Source of the DNA: Spirochaetales bacterium | Lineage (GTDB): Bacteria > Spirochaetota > Spirochaetia > ARS1246 | DNA: 64,000 nucleotides | Assembly (NCBI GenBank): GCA_002688185.1 | Contig: NZCE01000003.1 | Span: 13,430 to 77,429, forward strand | Reading direction: 5' to 3' | Shown here: positions 26,016 to 33,746 of the stretch, one piece after another | How positions within the stretch are numbered: position 1 is the stretch's first letter | Layout of the letters: the number at the start of each line of letters is the position of its first letter | Translations under genes and position numbers: made by a program | Notes under the pieces: generated by a model | Databases searched by the model: none | What the model saw: the letters and a program-made list of their open reading frames with translations, nothing else | What the model was told of the DNA's origin: nothing

Positions 26016-27317
26016 CTAGAGCAACTCGGCGGCCAGTTCCGCAAGAAGACTCCGCTCGGATTTTTCTAAGGTTATGTGGCCGTAAAGCAGCTGAGATTTG
26101 AAAATCTCCACCAAATATGAAAGCCCGTTTGAATTGGAGTCCAGGTACGGGCTATCTATCTGGTATGGATCACCGGTCAAAACCACTTTGGTGCCTTCCC
26201 CTGCACGAGACACGATGGTCTTTATCTCATGGGGAGACAAATTTTGGGCCTCATCGATGATGATATATTGGCTGGGCAGTGACCTTCCACGAATATAGGT
26301 AAGGGCCTCTATCTCGATGAGATTGTTGGTCAATAGGGAATCGACACTCTTTACCTTATCTCGTTTATAAACCGACAAAATAAGCTCGAGATTGTCAAAA
26401 AGAGGCTGCATCCAATGGGCAAGCTTCTCTTCCTTCCCGCCGGGTAAATATCCGATATCCTTGCCAAACGGCACAACAGGCCTGGTTACTAAAACTCTAC
26501 TATAAGCCTTGTCCTCGAGTACTTTTTTGAGACCTGATGCTATAGCCAGAAGTGTCTTGCCCGTGCCGGCTTTACCGACCATGGTAACGAGGGATATGGA
26601 ATCATCGAGCAGCAGCTCAAAAGCTGCTCGCTGGTGAATGTTTAAGGGCTGAATGCCGCTTATGGAAGGCATTTCCTCATCCAGAAGCACGAGCTCGGCT
26701 GATTCGACGGCATATTTCGCAAGAATCGGCTCCGATGCGCCTGCAACATCCAGCTCGACAAACTCATTAGGGTGCAGGCCGTCTTTCCACGGGATAGCGC
26801 CGCTGCGCCGGAGCTCATCCAAGCTGTCCCACGATATATTTGCCCTCCTGAGCCCTGAGTAAAGGTCTTGGATATTCACCTTTTGTTTCTCGTAGTCCAC
26901 GGCCTTGAGTCCCAGGGCCGCCGCCTTTACCCGCGCGTTGATATCCTTAGAGACAAAAAAGACCGCCCGCCCCTCCTGCTGTAGTGCTATTGCCGTAAGC
27001 AAAATGCGGTTATCAGGCTTCTCCATATCGAGCTCTTGAGGTATCTTCCCGGGTTGCATATTCGTGATTCTCAATACCGAATTGTTCTCAAGCTTGACTC
27101 CCTCGGACACGACTCCACTCGAGACTATGCCATCGAGAAATCGTATGGCGTGCCGGGCGTTTCTTCCCCGCTCGTCGCTATAGGTCTTGAGTTTGTCAAG
27201 CTCTTCGAGCACCCAGAGCGGGATCACTATCTCGCTGTCGCGAAAGGAAAGGACCGCATCGGGTTTATGTATAAACACGTTTGTATCAATAACAAAGGTC
27301 TTGGGAAGCACGGGCAT
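26016..27317 (-). CDS. PIN domain-PhoH ATPase fusion (YlaK-like)
   Basis: Cytoplasmic RNA-associated protein. The N-terminal PIN domain (residues 1-140) begins FVIDTNVFIH, with the first catalytic Asp. The C-terminal PhoH ATPase (about 220-433) has Walker A MVGKAGTGKTLLAIASGL, Walker B IIIDEAQNLSP and the sensor block VVLTGDPYQID. Such PIN-PhoH proteins couple an ATP-driven helicase to ribonuclease activity and are linked to RNA decay or rescue. The length of 433 is normal. It lies one base after the small lipoprotein gene and ahead of the zinc ribbon gene, but the ribbon gene seems to have its own promoter. Confidence 0.9.
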   Translation of the reverse strand: MPVLPKTFVIDTNVFIHKPDAVLSFRDSEIVIPLWVLEELDKLKTYSDERGRNARHAIRFLDGIVSSGVVSEGVKLENNSVLRITNMQPGKIPQELDMEKPDNRILLTAIALQQEGRAVFFVSKDINARVKAAALGLKAVDYEKQKVNIQDLYSGLRRANISWDSLDELRRSGAIPWKDGLHPNEFVELDVAGASEPILAKYAVESAELVLLDEEMPSISGIQPLNIHQRAAFELLLDDSISLVTMVGKAGTGKTLLAIASGLKKVLEDKAYSRVLVTRPVVPFGKDIGYLPGGKEEKLAHWMQPLFDNLELILSVYKRDKVKSVDSLLTNNLIEIEALTYIRGRSLPSQYIIIDEAQNLSPHEIKTIVSRAGEGTKVVLTGDPYQIDSPYLDSNSNGLSYLVEIFKSQLLYGHITLEKSERSLLAELAAELL

Positions 27318-27318
27318 G

Positions 27319-27765
27319 CTAGTTGATCTGCAGACTCTTTAGGCTTTTGTACAACGACTCGCGGTGGAGTGAAAACAATGTATGCTCTCCTGCGGCCTCT
27401 ACAATCAATACCTTGTCACGATACGGCACGAACGCGGTTAAATAAATATAGTCCTGCTCACCATACGGAACTCCCCATTCGATGATCCACCCGGTGAGCT
27501 CTCCTACCTTAAACTGCTCGCTGTGGTCCAGGGGCTGATATCCTTTCTTAAGCAGCTGATGAATCAATGCCTCTTGCCAGAACTCCGCGCTTTGGATCAG
27601 CAGCGCGTCTTCAGTCCTGACTCTCATCTGCACGCCCTCCGGGCTGATCGCCCGGTAAATGTTGCCTTGCCGTTCGATGGCAAATCCGGAAGGATCGTCG
27701 ATTTGAAACGTCGCACAGGCACAGAGCATGAATAAAATAGCTACGCTGATTAATGCAAGTTTCAA
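27319..27765 (-). CDS. Lipoprotein with the C-terminal domain of its DUF4349 neighbour
   Basis: Small secreted lipoprotein. The start is a TTG at 27765, with GGAGG just upstream and a TTGA overlap with the stop of the preceding gene. The signal peptide ends in lipobox LCAC. The mature part of about 125 residues (block YRAISPEGVQMRVRT, then EFWQEALIHQLLKKGY, then a DYIYLTAFVPY strand and LKSLQIN) parallels the C-terminal domain of the protein encoded at 28355-29530 (YRAENAVGVRLRVGT, DFWRSALLYHLSDFY, YYYLVGVRAV, ETLELP). No enzymatic motif is seen. Function is unknown, and envelope stress sensing is speculation. Confidence 0.75.
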   Translation of the reverse strand: MKLALISVAILFMLCACATFQIDDPSGFAIERQGNIYRAISPEGVQMRVRTEDALLIQSAEFWQEALIHQLLKKGYQPLDHSEQFKVGELTGWIIEWGVPYGEQDYIYLTAFVPYRDKVLIVEAAGEHTLFSLHRESLYKSLKSLQIN

Positions 27766-28358
27766 TATCCCTCCTCCATAAATTGAAAGAAGTCCAGGGT
27801 ATTCAACCATCGGAAGGAGGAGTATACATTCTCGTGTATCGTCGGCGCAAGAAAGCTCAAGTTTACCTGTATGAATGCGTATCTCCGATTTACGTTGGCC
27901 AGATTGAGCTGGCCCTTCAGCGAATCGAGCTCCGCAAGGAGCAGTGAGACCTCCTTTTCAATCGCCAAAGTGCCGTCGACATCCGTTTTGTCAAGGAATT
28001 CTAGGTTCCGGCTTAGAATCTCCTCTCTTGCCTGTATTCCGGAGCGTAGGTTCAGTATCTGTTGGCGTACGTCTTGGGCGTTGACCGTGTAGCCGTAGAG
28101 CTCCTCGCTTATGTCTGTAACATGCTGTCTCAAGTCTTCCATCCTTGCAACCGGACAACGTACTGTAAGTCGCTCCGAGCCCTTGTAGAGGAAATAACCT
28201 CCGGCCCCATCAACCCATGAAGCAATGTTTTCAGAAGCCGCCTCAGCGTCGGCTACGAGGGCCGATATCGAAATTGAGTAGCTCATATAATTATCAGTCT
28301 GCTGAGCAAAGACGGTCCCTGCCACGAACAAGCCTATAATAAGAATCCGGTTTTTCAT
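27762..28358 (-). CDS. DUF4349-type exported protein, short form
   Basis: Exported protein with signal peptide MKNRILIIGLFVAGTVFAQQ, chosen because the ATG at 28358 overlaps the upstream stop as ATGA. The mature region matches the DUF4349 pattern. A conserved start (SISALVADAEAASENIASWVDGAGGYF) leads to a beta strand with a VRCP block (family: RVP) and a long helical hairpin (ILNLRSGIQAREEILSR ... DSLKGQLNLANVNRRYAF). The C-terminal membrane anchor found in many DUF4349 proteins is absent. It lies between a fused DUF4349 lipoprotein and a lipoprotein carrying only that protein's second domain. Confidence 0.78.
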   Translation of the reverse strand: MKNRILIIGLFVAGTVFAQQTDNYMSYSISISALVADAEAASENIASWVDGAGGYFLYKGSERLTVRCPVARMEDLRQHVTDISEELYGYTVNAQDVRQQILNLRSGIQAREEILSRNLEFLDKTDVDGTLAIEKEVSLLLAELDSLKGQLNLANVNRRYAFIQVNLSFLAPTIHENVYSSFRWLNTLDFFQFMEEGY

Positions 28359-29530
28359 GGCAACTCCAACGTTTCCAATGCTGCGATAACGGTTTGATGA
28401 TCCGATCGATACGCGTCCTCCGACGGATAGAATACTTCTATGACATAGAGCCATTTTCCCACCGCACGTACTCCCACAAGATAGTAGTACGGTTCTCGGT
28501 CTTTGCTGATAAAAACCGCACTCTGCAAAACTCCATTTTGGATCTGGAAATCTACTCTCTCGGTATCACGGTAAAAATCACTGAGATGGTATAGCAGAGC
28601 ACTTCGCCAAAAATCGGTATCACCTCTCGGTGTGTTGCCAACGGTGCCTACCCGGAGGCGAACACCAACGGCGTTTTCCGCACGGTAGTATTTCTCGTCT
28701 GAAAATACGGCAAACGTATCGCCCGCCTCCAGCCGCACCCTTCCCCTCAGCGTGCCGGTTGACGGAGAAAGGGGATTGAGGTCGGCAATCCAGGAAAACG
28801 GAATATCCACATGGCGAAGGTTAATATCCGACACCCGACTCTCAAGCTCTACGACAATTCTCGAAAAAGCAATCCGATTGTCCAGCGCCGTGAGAGTGTT
28901 TTTGATACCCTCTATCTCCTCGGTCAGTCGCCGAATCTCCTGCAGGATCTTCAAGCGTTCTTTGACGTCATCAGTACGTTCTAGGAGCTGATAAAGTCGT
29001 TCTCTAGTAGCGACGGCAATATTCATGCGAGATTCTAGGTCCGCGTAGTACGCTGTTACGTCATACGTTTCAACCGATTTGCGGTTGACAGTTCCTATGC
29101 CGAGCACCCATTCAAACGATTCCTGAAAACTCTCGACGGGCACTCGCATGCTTACCGACCGTTCTCTCACCCACTCGACATAACCGCCGATTGAATCGAC
29201 GTATACGATTAGCCGGGCCTTTGTATCCTGGATATCATCCACAGTGAGTGCCGCGTGCCCGGAATACACACGTTTTCTCGGCGCCGACTTTTCTTCCGAA
29301 ACCGCAGTCCCGTCCGCTGCTTCACCTCCGACTGAGGAAAGAGACGCAACCGCGCCGCCAGGCTGGGTTGTGGAAGCCCTGGTCCTGGTTGCAGTTTCCG
29401 GTGCAGACTCCTCGCGCATTTCGATGGCCGCCGTGCCCTCCATTTCTGCATATGGTCTCGATAGGCACCCGGAGAGAGTCACTGTTAGAATAATGATTAT
29501 CCCCAAGATAAGATAATTTCGTGTTTGCAT
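28355..29530 (-). CDS. DUF4349 lipoprotein with additional C-terminal domain
   Basis: Lipoprotein (lipobox TLSGC near residue 21) with a Ser/Thr/Ala/Glu-rich linker up to about residue 85. A DUF4349 domain follows (about 90-265; HAALTVDDIQDTKARLIVYVD, MRVPVESFQESFEWV, and a helical hairpin ILQEIRRLTEEIEGIKNTL). Beyond it, residues 270-391 form a second domain also seen in the lipoprotein encoded at 27319-27765. DUF4349 proteins are typically anchored envelope proteins of unknown function. The three genes are translationally coupled, with overlaps of four bases at both joints. Confidence 0.82.
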   Translation of the reverse strand: MQTRNYLILGIIIILTVTLSGCLSRPYAEMEGTAAIEMREESAPETATRTRASTTQPGGAVASLSSVGGEAADGTAVSEEKSAPRKRVYSGHAALTVDDIQDTKARLIVYVDSIGGYVEWVRERSVSMRVPVESFQESFEWVLGIGTVNRKSVETYDVTAYYADLESRMNIAVATRERLYQLLERTDDVKERLKILQEIRRLTEEIEGIKNTLTALDNRIAFSRIVVELESRVSDINLRHVDIPFSWIADLNPLSPSTGTLRGRVRLEAGDTFAVFSDEKYYRAENAVGVRLRVGTVGNTPRGDTDFWRSALLYHLSDFYRDTERVDFQIQNGVLQSAVFISKDREPYYYLVGVRAVGKWLYVIEVFYPSEDAYRSDHQTVIAALETLELP

Positions 29531-29602
29531 CGAACCACAGGATATCGGTTTGCCGATGATTTATAAACCCAAGGGATGCATGCAAGAAGAGATTCTCCTG
29601 CG

Positions 29603-30943
29603 CTAGTGTTTGATCTGCTCCCAGTAAGCAGACCGGGAAAAATCAGGGCTGTTTTCGTGGGTATGGCACGAGACACATATCTGCTCCATGGGAACATCAG
29701 AGTTTGGCATAAGCTCCACGCCCTCACTCTCATTATGTAACTTACCTACGCCATGACACGCCTCGCACTGCACGTTGATAAGCTCAGGCGTGACGACGGT
29801 GTCGATAAATCCCCCAGGTTGCCTAAATCCTACCGTGTGGCACGAAAGACATGATGGATCAAAGGCCTTTTCCACTGACCTAAGAGATTGAAAGGCCCCG
29901 CTGTGGCGGCTCCCGGCCCAAAGATTATATGAGTCCGCGTGGCAGTCATTGCAGCTTTCCGCGCCGGTGTACTCGCTCTCTTCAGTTCGGTTACCTGCCA
30001 TAATCGCAGCCTGCTCCTCATAACTTGCCCGGATGCTTTTAACGTATTGCTCGTACCACTTCGTTAAGGGCGCCCATTCACCCACTTCCGGAGGCAGAGA
30101 TATGCTGGTATGCGTCCAATCCGCTACGCCGCCGAAGGCGTCGATGGACAAATCAAGGCGCCCCAACCGCATTCCTCGTAGGCCGTGTTTGAGTACCAAC
30201 GTCCGGTTGTGCTCGAGTGGATCGGCAACCATTTCGTCATCCGCCTTGATAAGCAGAATGTCTACATTCTCCAGGGATACTAGGTTTAGGGTTTCCGGGA
30301 GGGTGAGAGTGGTCGCCAAAACAGTTAATCGCTCTTTTTGCTTGGCTTCCGAGAGACCCTTAAGCAATGGCGCTACATCGCCGCTGACCGAATCGGTGCT
30401 ATGAGTCAAACTTTGGGCGCCGAGTGCCGGGTCCAACCAGGAGAAAATTTCGATTTTCTTTTTGCCGCGCTTTACCACCTGCCGTTTCGCAAACTCATCA
30501 TCCATCCAATTGCTACTGGTATACGGGAGCGAATGGTTTGTAAGAAAATCTACACCGAATGATAAATCACCCCGCTGGATGCCGATGGAATCGTACCGCA
30601 TTTTTTTTAAACCCCGCAAAATATATTCGCCTTTAATGATATCCTGTGGCTGTCCTGTAACAAATAGACCGCCGGTTGAAAGTAACACAATGTTTTTTGT
30701 TTCTTTGCGCAACGAATCAATTGCGTTTGCCCGTCTCATAATACCCCCAAAGTTCCCCCCTGTACTGCAGCCACACGGCTCGATTGAGCCGTCCAAATTG
30801 CCTGAATAAACAATAGTTAGACTGTCGTCGGTATTGGTAACGCTGCACCCGATCTGTAGGCAAACACAGCAAAAAGCCACCAACAGGCGAAAATTTAGGA
30901 TTTTCATTCGATTCGAGCGACTCCATGGCTGCCACTTATCCAT
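29603..30943 (-). CDS. Tetrahaem cytochrome c-type lipoprotein with degenerate phosphatase-like N-terminus
   Basis: Exported protein with four CxxCH haem-binding motifs: CNDCH near residue 331, CLSCH near 366, CEACH near 391 and CVSCH near 423. The arrangement fits a cytochrome c554/c'-like domain. The N-terminal 290 residues resemble a 5'-nucleotidase/calcineurin-type fold (YSGNLDGSIEPCGCSTGGNFGG), but metal ligands are replaced (NLD for DxH; GGLF for GDLF), so phosphatase activity is unlikely. Lipobox LQIGC sits near residue 34. Start choice: ATG at 30943 follows a TATAAT box by eight bases; the ATG at 30907 gives a tidier signal peptide. A haem maturation system must exist elsewhere. Confidence 0.8.
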   Translation of the reverse strand: MDKWQPWSRSNRMKILNFRLLVAFCCVCLQIGCSVTNTDDSLTIVYSGNLDGSIEPCGCSTGGNFGGIMRRANAIDSLRKETKNIVLLSTGGLFVTGQPQDIIKGEYILRGLKKMRYDSIGIQRGDLSFGVDFLTNHSLPYTSSNWMDDEFAKRQVVKRGKKKIEIFSWLDPALGAQSLTHSTDSVSGDVAPLLKGLSEAKQKERLTVLATTLTLPETLNLVSLENVDILLIKADDEMVADPLEHNRTLVLKHGLRGMRLGRLDLSIDAFGGVADWTHTSISLPPEVGEWAPLTKWYEQYVKSIRASYEEQAAIMAGNRTEESEYTGAESCNDCHADSYNLWAGSRHSGAFQSLRSVEKAFDPSCLSCHTVGFRQPGGFIDTVVTPELINVQCEACHGVGKLHNESEGVELMPNSDVPMEQICVSCHTHENSPDFSRSAYWEQIKH

Positions 30944-30991
30944 CGCGGAGAATTATACCATATGAGTCAAAAATTATTCTGCACACCGGCC

Positions 30992-31021
30992 GGGTCGCCG
31001 GCCGCCGGGTCGCCGGCCGCC
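30992..31021. repeat. 15-bp GC-rich tandem duplication in a divergent promoter region
   Basis: Two perfect, adjacent copies of GGGTCGCCGGCCGCC (30992-31006 and 31007-31021), flanked by partial copies. They lie between the divergent cytochrome and rhamnosidase genes. The unit contains the palindrome GCCGGC. They may be slippage products or a regulator site. Confidence 0.75.
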
Positions 31022-31058
31022 GGTCCACATGTTATACTCGCCGCGGAGTGTGAAAGTC

Positions 31059-33743
31059 ATGAGCGCCGATTTTTCAGAGGTAACAGTCACTTCGTTGCGT
31101 TGCGAGTATCTTGAGAATCCGCTGGGCATTGACATATTGAGCCCAAGAATGAGTTGGGTGCTTCAATCGGATCAACGGGGTCAAAAGCAAACAGCCTTCC
31201 GAGTACTCGTCTCTTCATCCCTCAAAAACCTCAACCACGACACGGCAGATCTCTGGGACAGTGCAAAAACCGAGTCAGATCAGTCAAATCATCTCGAATA
31301 CGCGGGAGAGCAACTTACATCGCGAATGCGAGTATTTTGGAAAGTACGGGTTTGGGACATGGCCGGAAGACCGGGCCGCTGGAGCGAACCGGCATTTTGG
31401 TCGATGGGGCTGCTCAGGCTGCGCGATTGGGAAGCCCGATGGGTATCGTTCCAATTCCGCGGACAGGAAACAGCTCTGCCTAGTTTGAGAAAAGAGTTCG
31501 ACATATCCGGCAACATACAGAGTGCAACGCTGTACGCTACGGCGAAGGGACTCTACGAGATCCGAATCAATGGCCTGAAAGTAGGGAAGAACTTATTTGC
31601 CCCTGAATGGACCAGCTATAGGAACCGGATTCAGTATCAGACCTACGACGTGACCGAGTTGCTGGGGGCGGGCCGCAACGCAATTGGGGCGACCCTTGGC
31701 GAAGGCTGGTATGCCGGATGGCTCCAGCAGTGGCCGCCAGAGAAAAACGTGTACGGCAGCGATCTGGAGTTACTCGTACAGCTGGAGATCCGGACCGACG
31801 ACCGCGAGCTCCACCTGATAATGACCGACGGCTCTTGGAAGGCGTCTCTGGATGGTCCGATCCTTACAAGCGACATGTATGCGGGTGAAACTTACGATGC
31901 GAGGAATGAATGGCGCGGATGGGATAAACCGAATTTTGATGACGGCAACTGGAAATCGGTGCATATGAAGCGGCATCTCGGAAAAGCCAGGCTGGTTTCT
32001 CAGCTCAACGAGAAAATCTGCGTTACGGAAGAAATCGCGCCAATTGCCCTTAGCGAGCCCCGATCGGGTACCTACGTCTATGATCTGGGTCAGAACGTAG
32101 TCGGCTGGATACGATTCAGCTTAAGAGGGAAAGCCGGTAAGACCGTACAATTCAAGTTTAACGAAATGCTGAACCCCGACGGCACAATATATATGGACAA
32201 TCTACGGGCGGGGTGCCTCGCCGAGGAAACAAGGCGCCAAACCGACGAATACATCTGCAACGGTGCCGAAAACGAGTATTTCGAGCCTCATTTCACCTAT
32301 CACGGATTCCGCTATGTAGAAATCAGCGGTCTTGGATACGAGCCCACCCTCGCCGATTTGGTTGGACGGGTGTTTCACTCGTCCGCATCATCATCCGGGC
32401 TCTTTGCGTGCTCTGATGAGTTGCTAAACCGAGTGTGGGAGAATGCTACCTGGAGTCTGCGAGGGAATTTGATGAGTGTTCCCACTGACTGTCCTCAACG
32501 TGATGAGCGAATGGGATGGATGGGCGATGCGCAGATTATTTGTCAAACCGCCAACTATGCGATGGACCTCGCGGCTTTCTGGAACAAATGGATCAAAGAT
32601 ATCCGCGACGACCAGTTGGGAGACGGACGGTACCCGAGCTACGCACCGTATCCATTGGCAGACGACAGATCCACCGGAAAGTCAGCCTGGGCGGATGCCG
32701 GTATTATTGTGCCGTGGACTGCCTACGTTTACTATGCCGATAAACGACTCATACTCGAGCACTTTCATTCCGCCCGGGGATGGGTGGATCATGTCCATCG
32801 CGAGAACCCGGATCTTATCTCAAAACAGAAAAGCCACGGTGTCGACTGGCTCAACATAGGCGGCACCATTCAGAATGAGTTTTTCTCCACGGCGTTTTTT
32901 GCTAAATCGGCGGGAGTCGTTGCGGATATGGCGTCCGTCTTGGGAAAAGAGCATGACGCTCGAAAATATCGGAGACTATGCAACGATATTAGAGCGGCTT
33001 TTGCCCGTGAGTATATGGCGGATGACGGCGTGCTCGCGGGAAACTCACAGGGAGCATATGCCCTGGCGCTGGCATTTGATCTGATACCGGACCATAAGCG
33101 GAGGCAAGTCGCCACAAGAATGGTTGAATCAATGAATGACAATGACGGCGTACTCACCACCGGCATCGCGACCACTCACCTTCTCCTCTGTGAATTATCC
33201 AGAAATGGATACCACGATGAGGCGTGCAGGATTGTCAAATCACGTCAAATGCCCTCATGGGGATTCATGGTTGAGCAAGGGGCAACCACTATATGGGAGC
33301 GCTGGAACGGCTATGTGCCTGGAGTAGGATTCGCCGACAACAACATGAACTCGTTTAATCACTTCGCCTTTGGCGCCGTTGGAGAATGGATGATGCGGGA
33401 GTTGGCCGGTATTCACCTCGATCCGTCCCATCCCGCGTGTAAACATTTTGCCATTCGGCCGCGAATTGGGAGCTCCTTCGCCTGGGTCGAGGCCTACTAT
33501 GATTCTCTCCATGGCAGAATCTTGAGCAGTTGGAAAGTGGCCGGCAACCGGGCCTCGCTGAATATTACGGTGCCGGTCAACACAACCGCAGATGTGTTGA
33601 TCCCTACAAAAGATGTTGACACCATCGAAGAGAGCGGGAAGAAGGCATCCATGAGCGAGGGTGTCTCGACGGTAAAGGCTGGAGAGAACAATTCCCTAAT
33701 TTGTGTTGAGTCAGGCAGTTACGAGTTTGCCTTTCATGTGTAG
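31059..33743 (+). CDS. GH78 alpha-L-rhamnosidase
   Basis: Glycoside hydrolase releasing terminal L-rhamnose from glycosides or plant polysaccharides. The catalytic-domain signature TDCPQRDERMGWMGDAQ lies near residue 480 and carries family-conserved acid residues. An N-terminal Bac_rhamnosid_N-type beta region and the ATAKGLYEIRINGLKVG block are also typical. A WERWNGY block with conserved Glu and Trp lies near 750. There is no signal peptide, so the enzyme acts in the cytoplasm on imported oligosaccharides. The ATG at 31059 is preferred over 31029, because a TATACT -10-like box (31033-31038) overlaps the upstream ATG. No sugar transporter is adjacent. Confidence 0.9.
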   Translation: MSADFSEVTVTSLRCEYLENPLGIDILSPRMSWVLQSDQRGQKQTAFRVLVSSSLKNLNHDTADLWDSAKTESDQSNHLEYAGEQLTSRMRVFWKVRVWDMAGRPGRWSEPAFWSMGLLRLRDWEARWVSFQFRGQETALPSLRKEFDISGNIQSATLYATAKGLYEIRINGLKVGKNLFAPEWTSYRNRIQYQTYDVTELLGAGRNAIGATLGEGWYAGWLQQWPPEKNVYGSDLELLVQLEIRTDDRELHLIMTDGSWKASLDGPILTSDMYAGETYDARNEWRGWDKPNFDDGNWKSVHMKRHLGKARLVSQLNEKICVTEEIAPIALSEPRSGTYVYDLGQNVVGWIRFSLRGKAGKTVQFKFNEMLNPDGTIYMDNLRAGCLAEETRRQTDEYICNGAENEYFEPHFTYHGFRYVEISGLGYEPTLADLVGRVFHSSASSSGLFACSDELLNRVWENATWSLRGNLMSVPTDCPQRDERMGWMGDAQIICQTANYAMDLAAFWNKWIKDIRDDQLGDGRYPSYAPYPLADDRSTGKSAWADAGIIVPWTAYVYYADKRLILEHFHSARGWVDHVHRENPDLISKQKSHGVDWLNIGGTIQNEFFSTAFFAKSAGVVADMASVLGKEHDARKYRRLCNDIRAAFAREYMADDGVLAGNSQGAYALALAFDLIPDHKRRQVATRMVESMNDNDGVLTTGIATTHLLLCELSRNGYHDEACRIVKSRQMPSWGFMVEQGATTIWERWNGYVPGVGFADNNMNSFNHFAFGAVGEWMMRELAGIHLDPSHPACKHFAIRPRIGSSFAWVEAYYDSLHGRILSSWKVAGNRASLNITVPVNTTADVLIPTKDVDTIEESGKKASMSEGVSTVKAGENNSLICVESGSYEFAFHV

Positions 33744-33746
33744 TCG

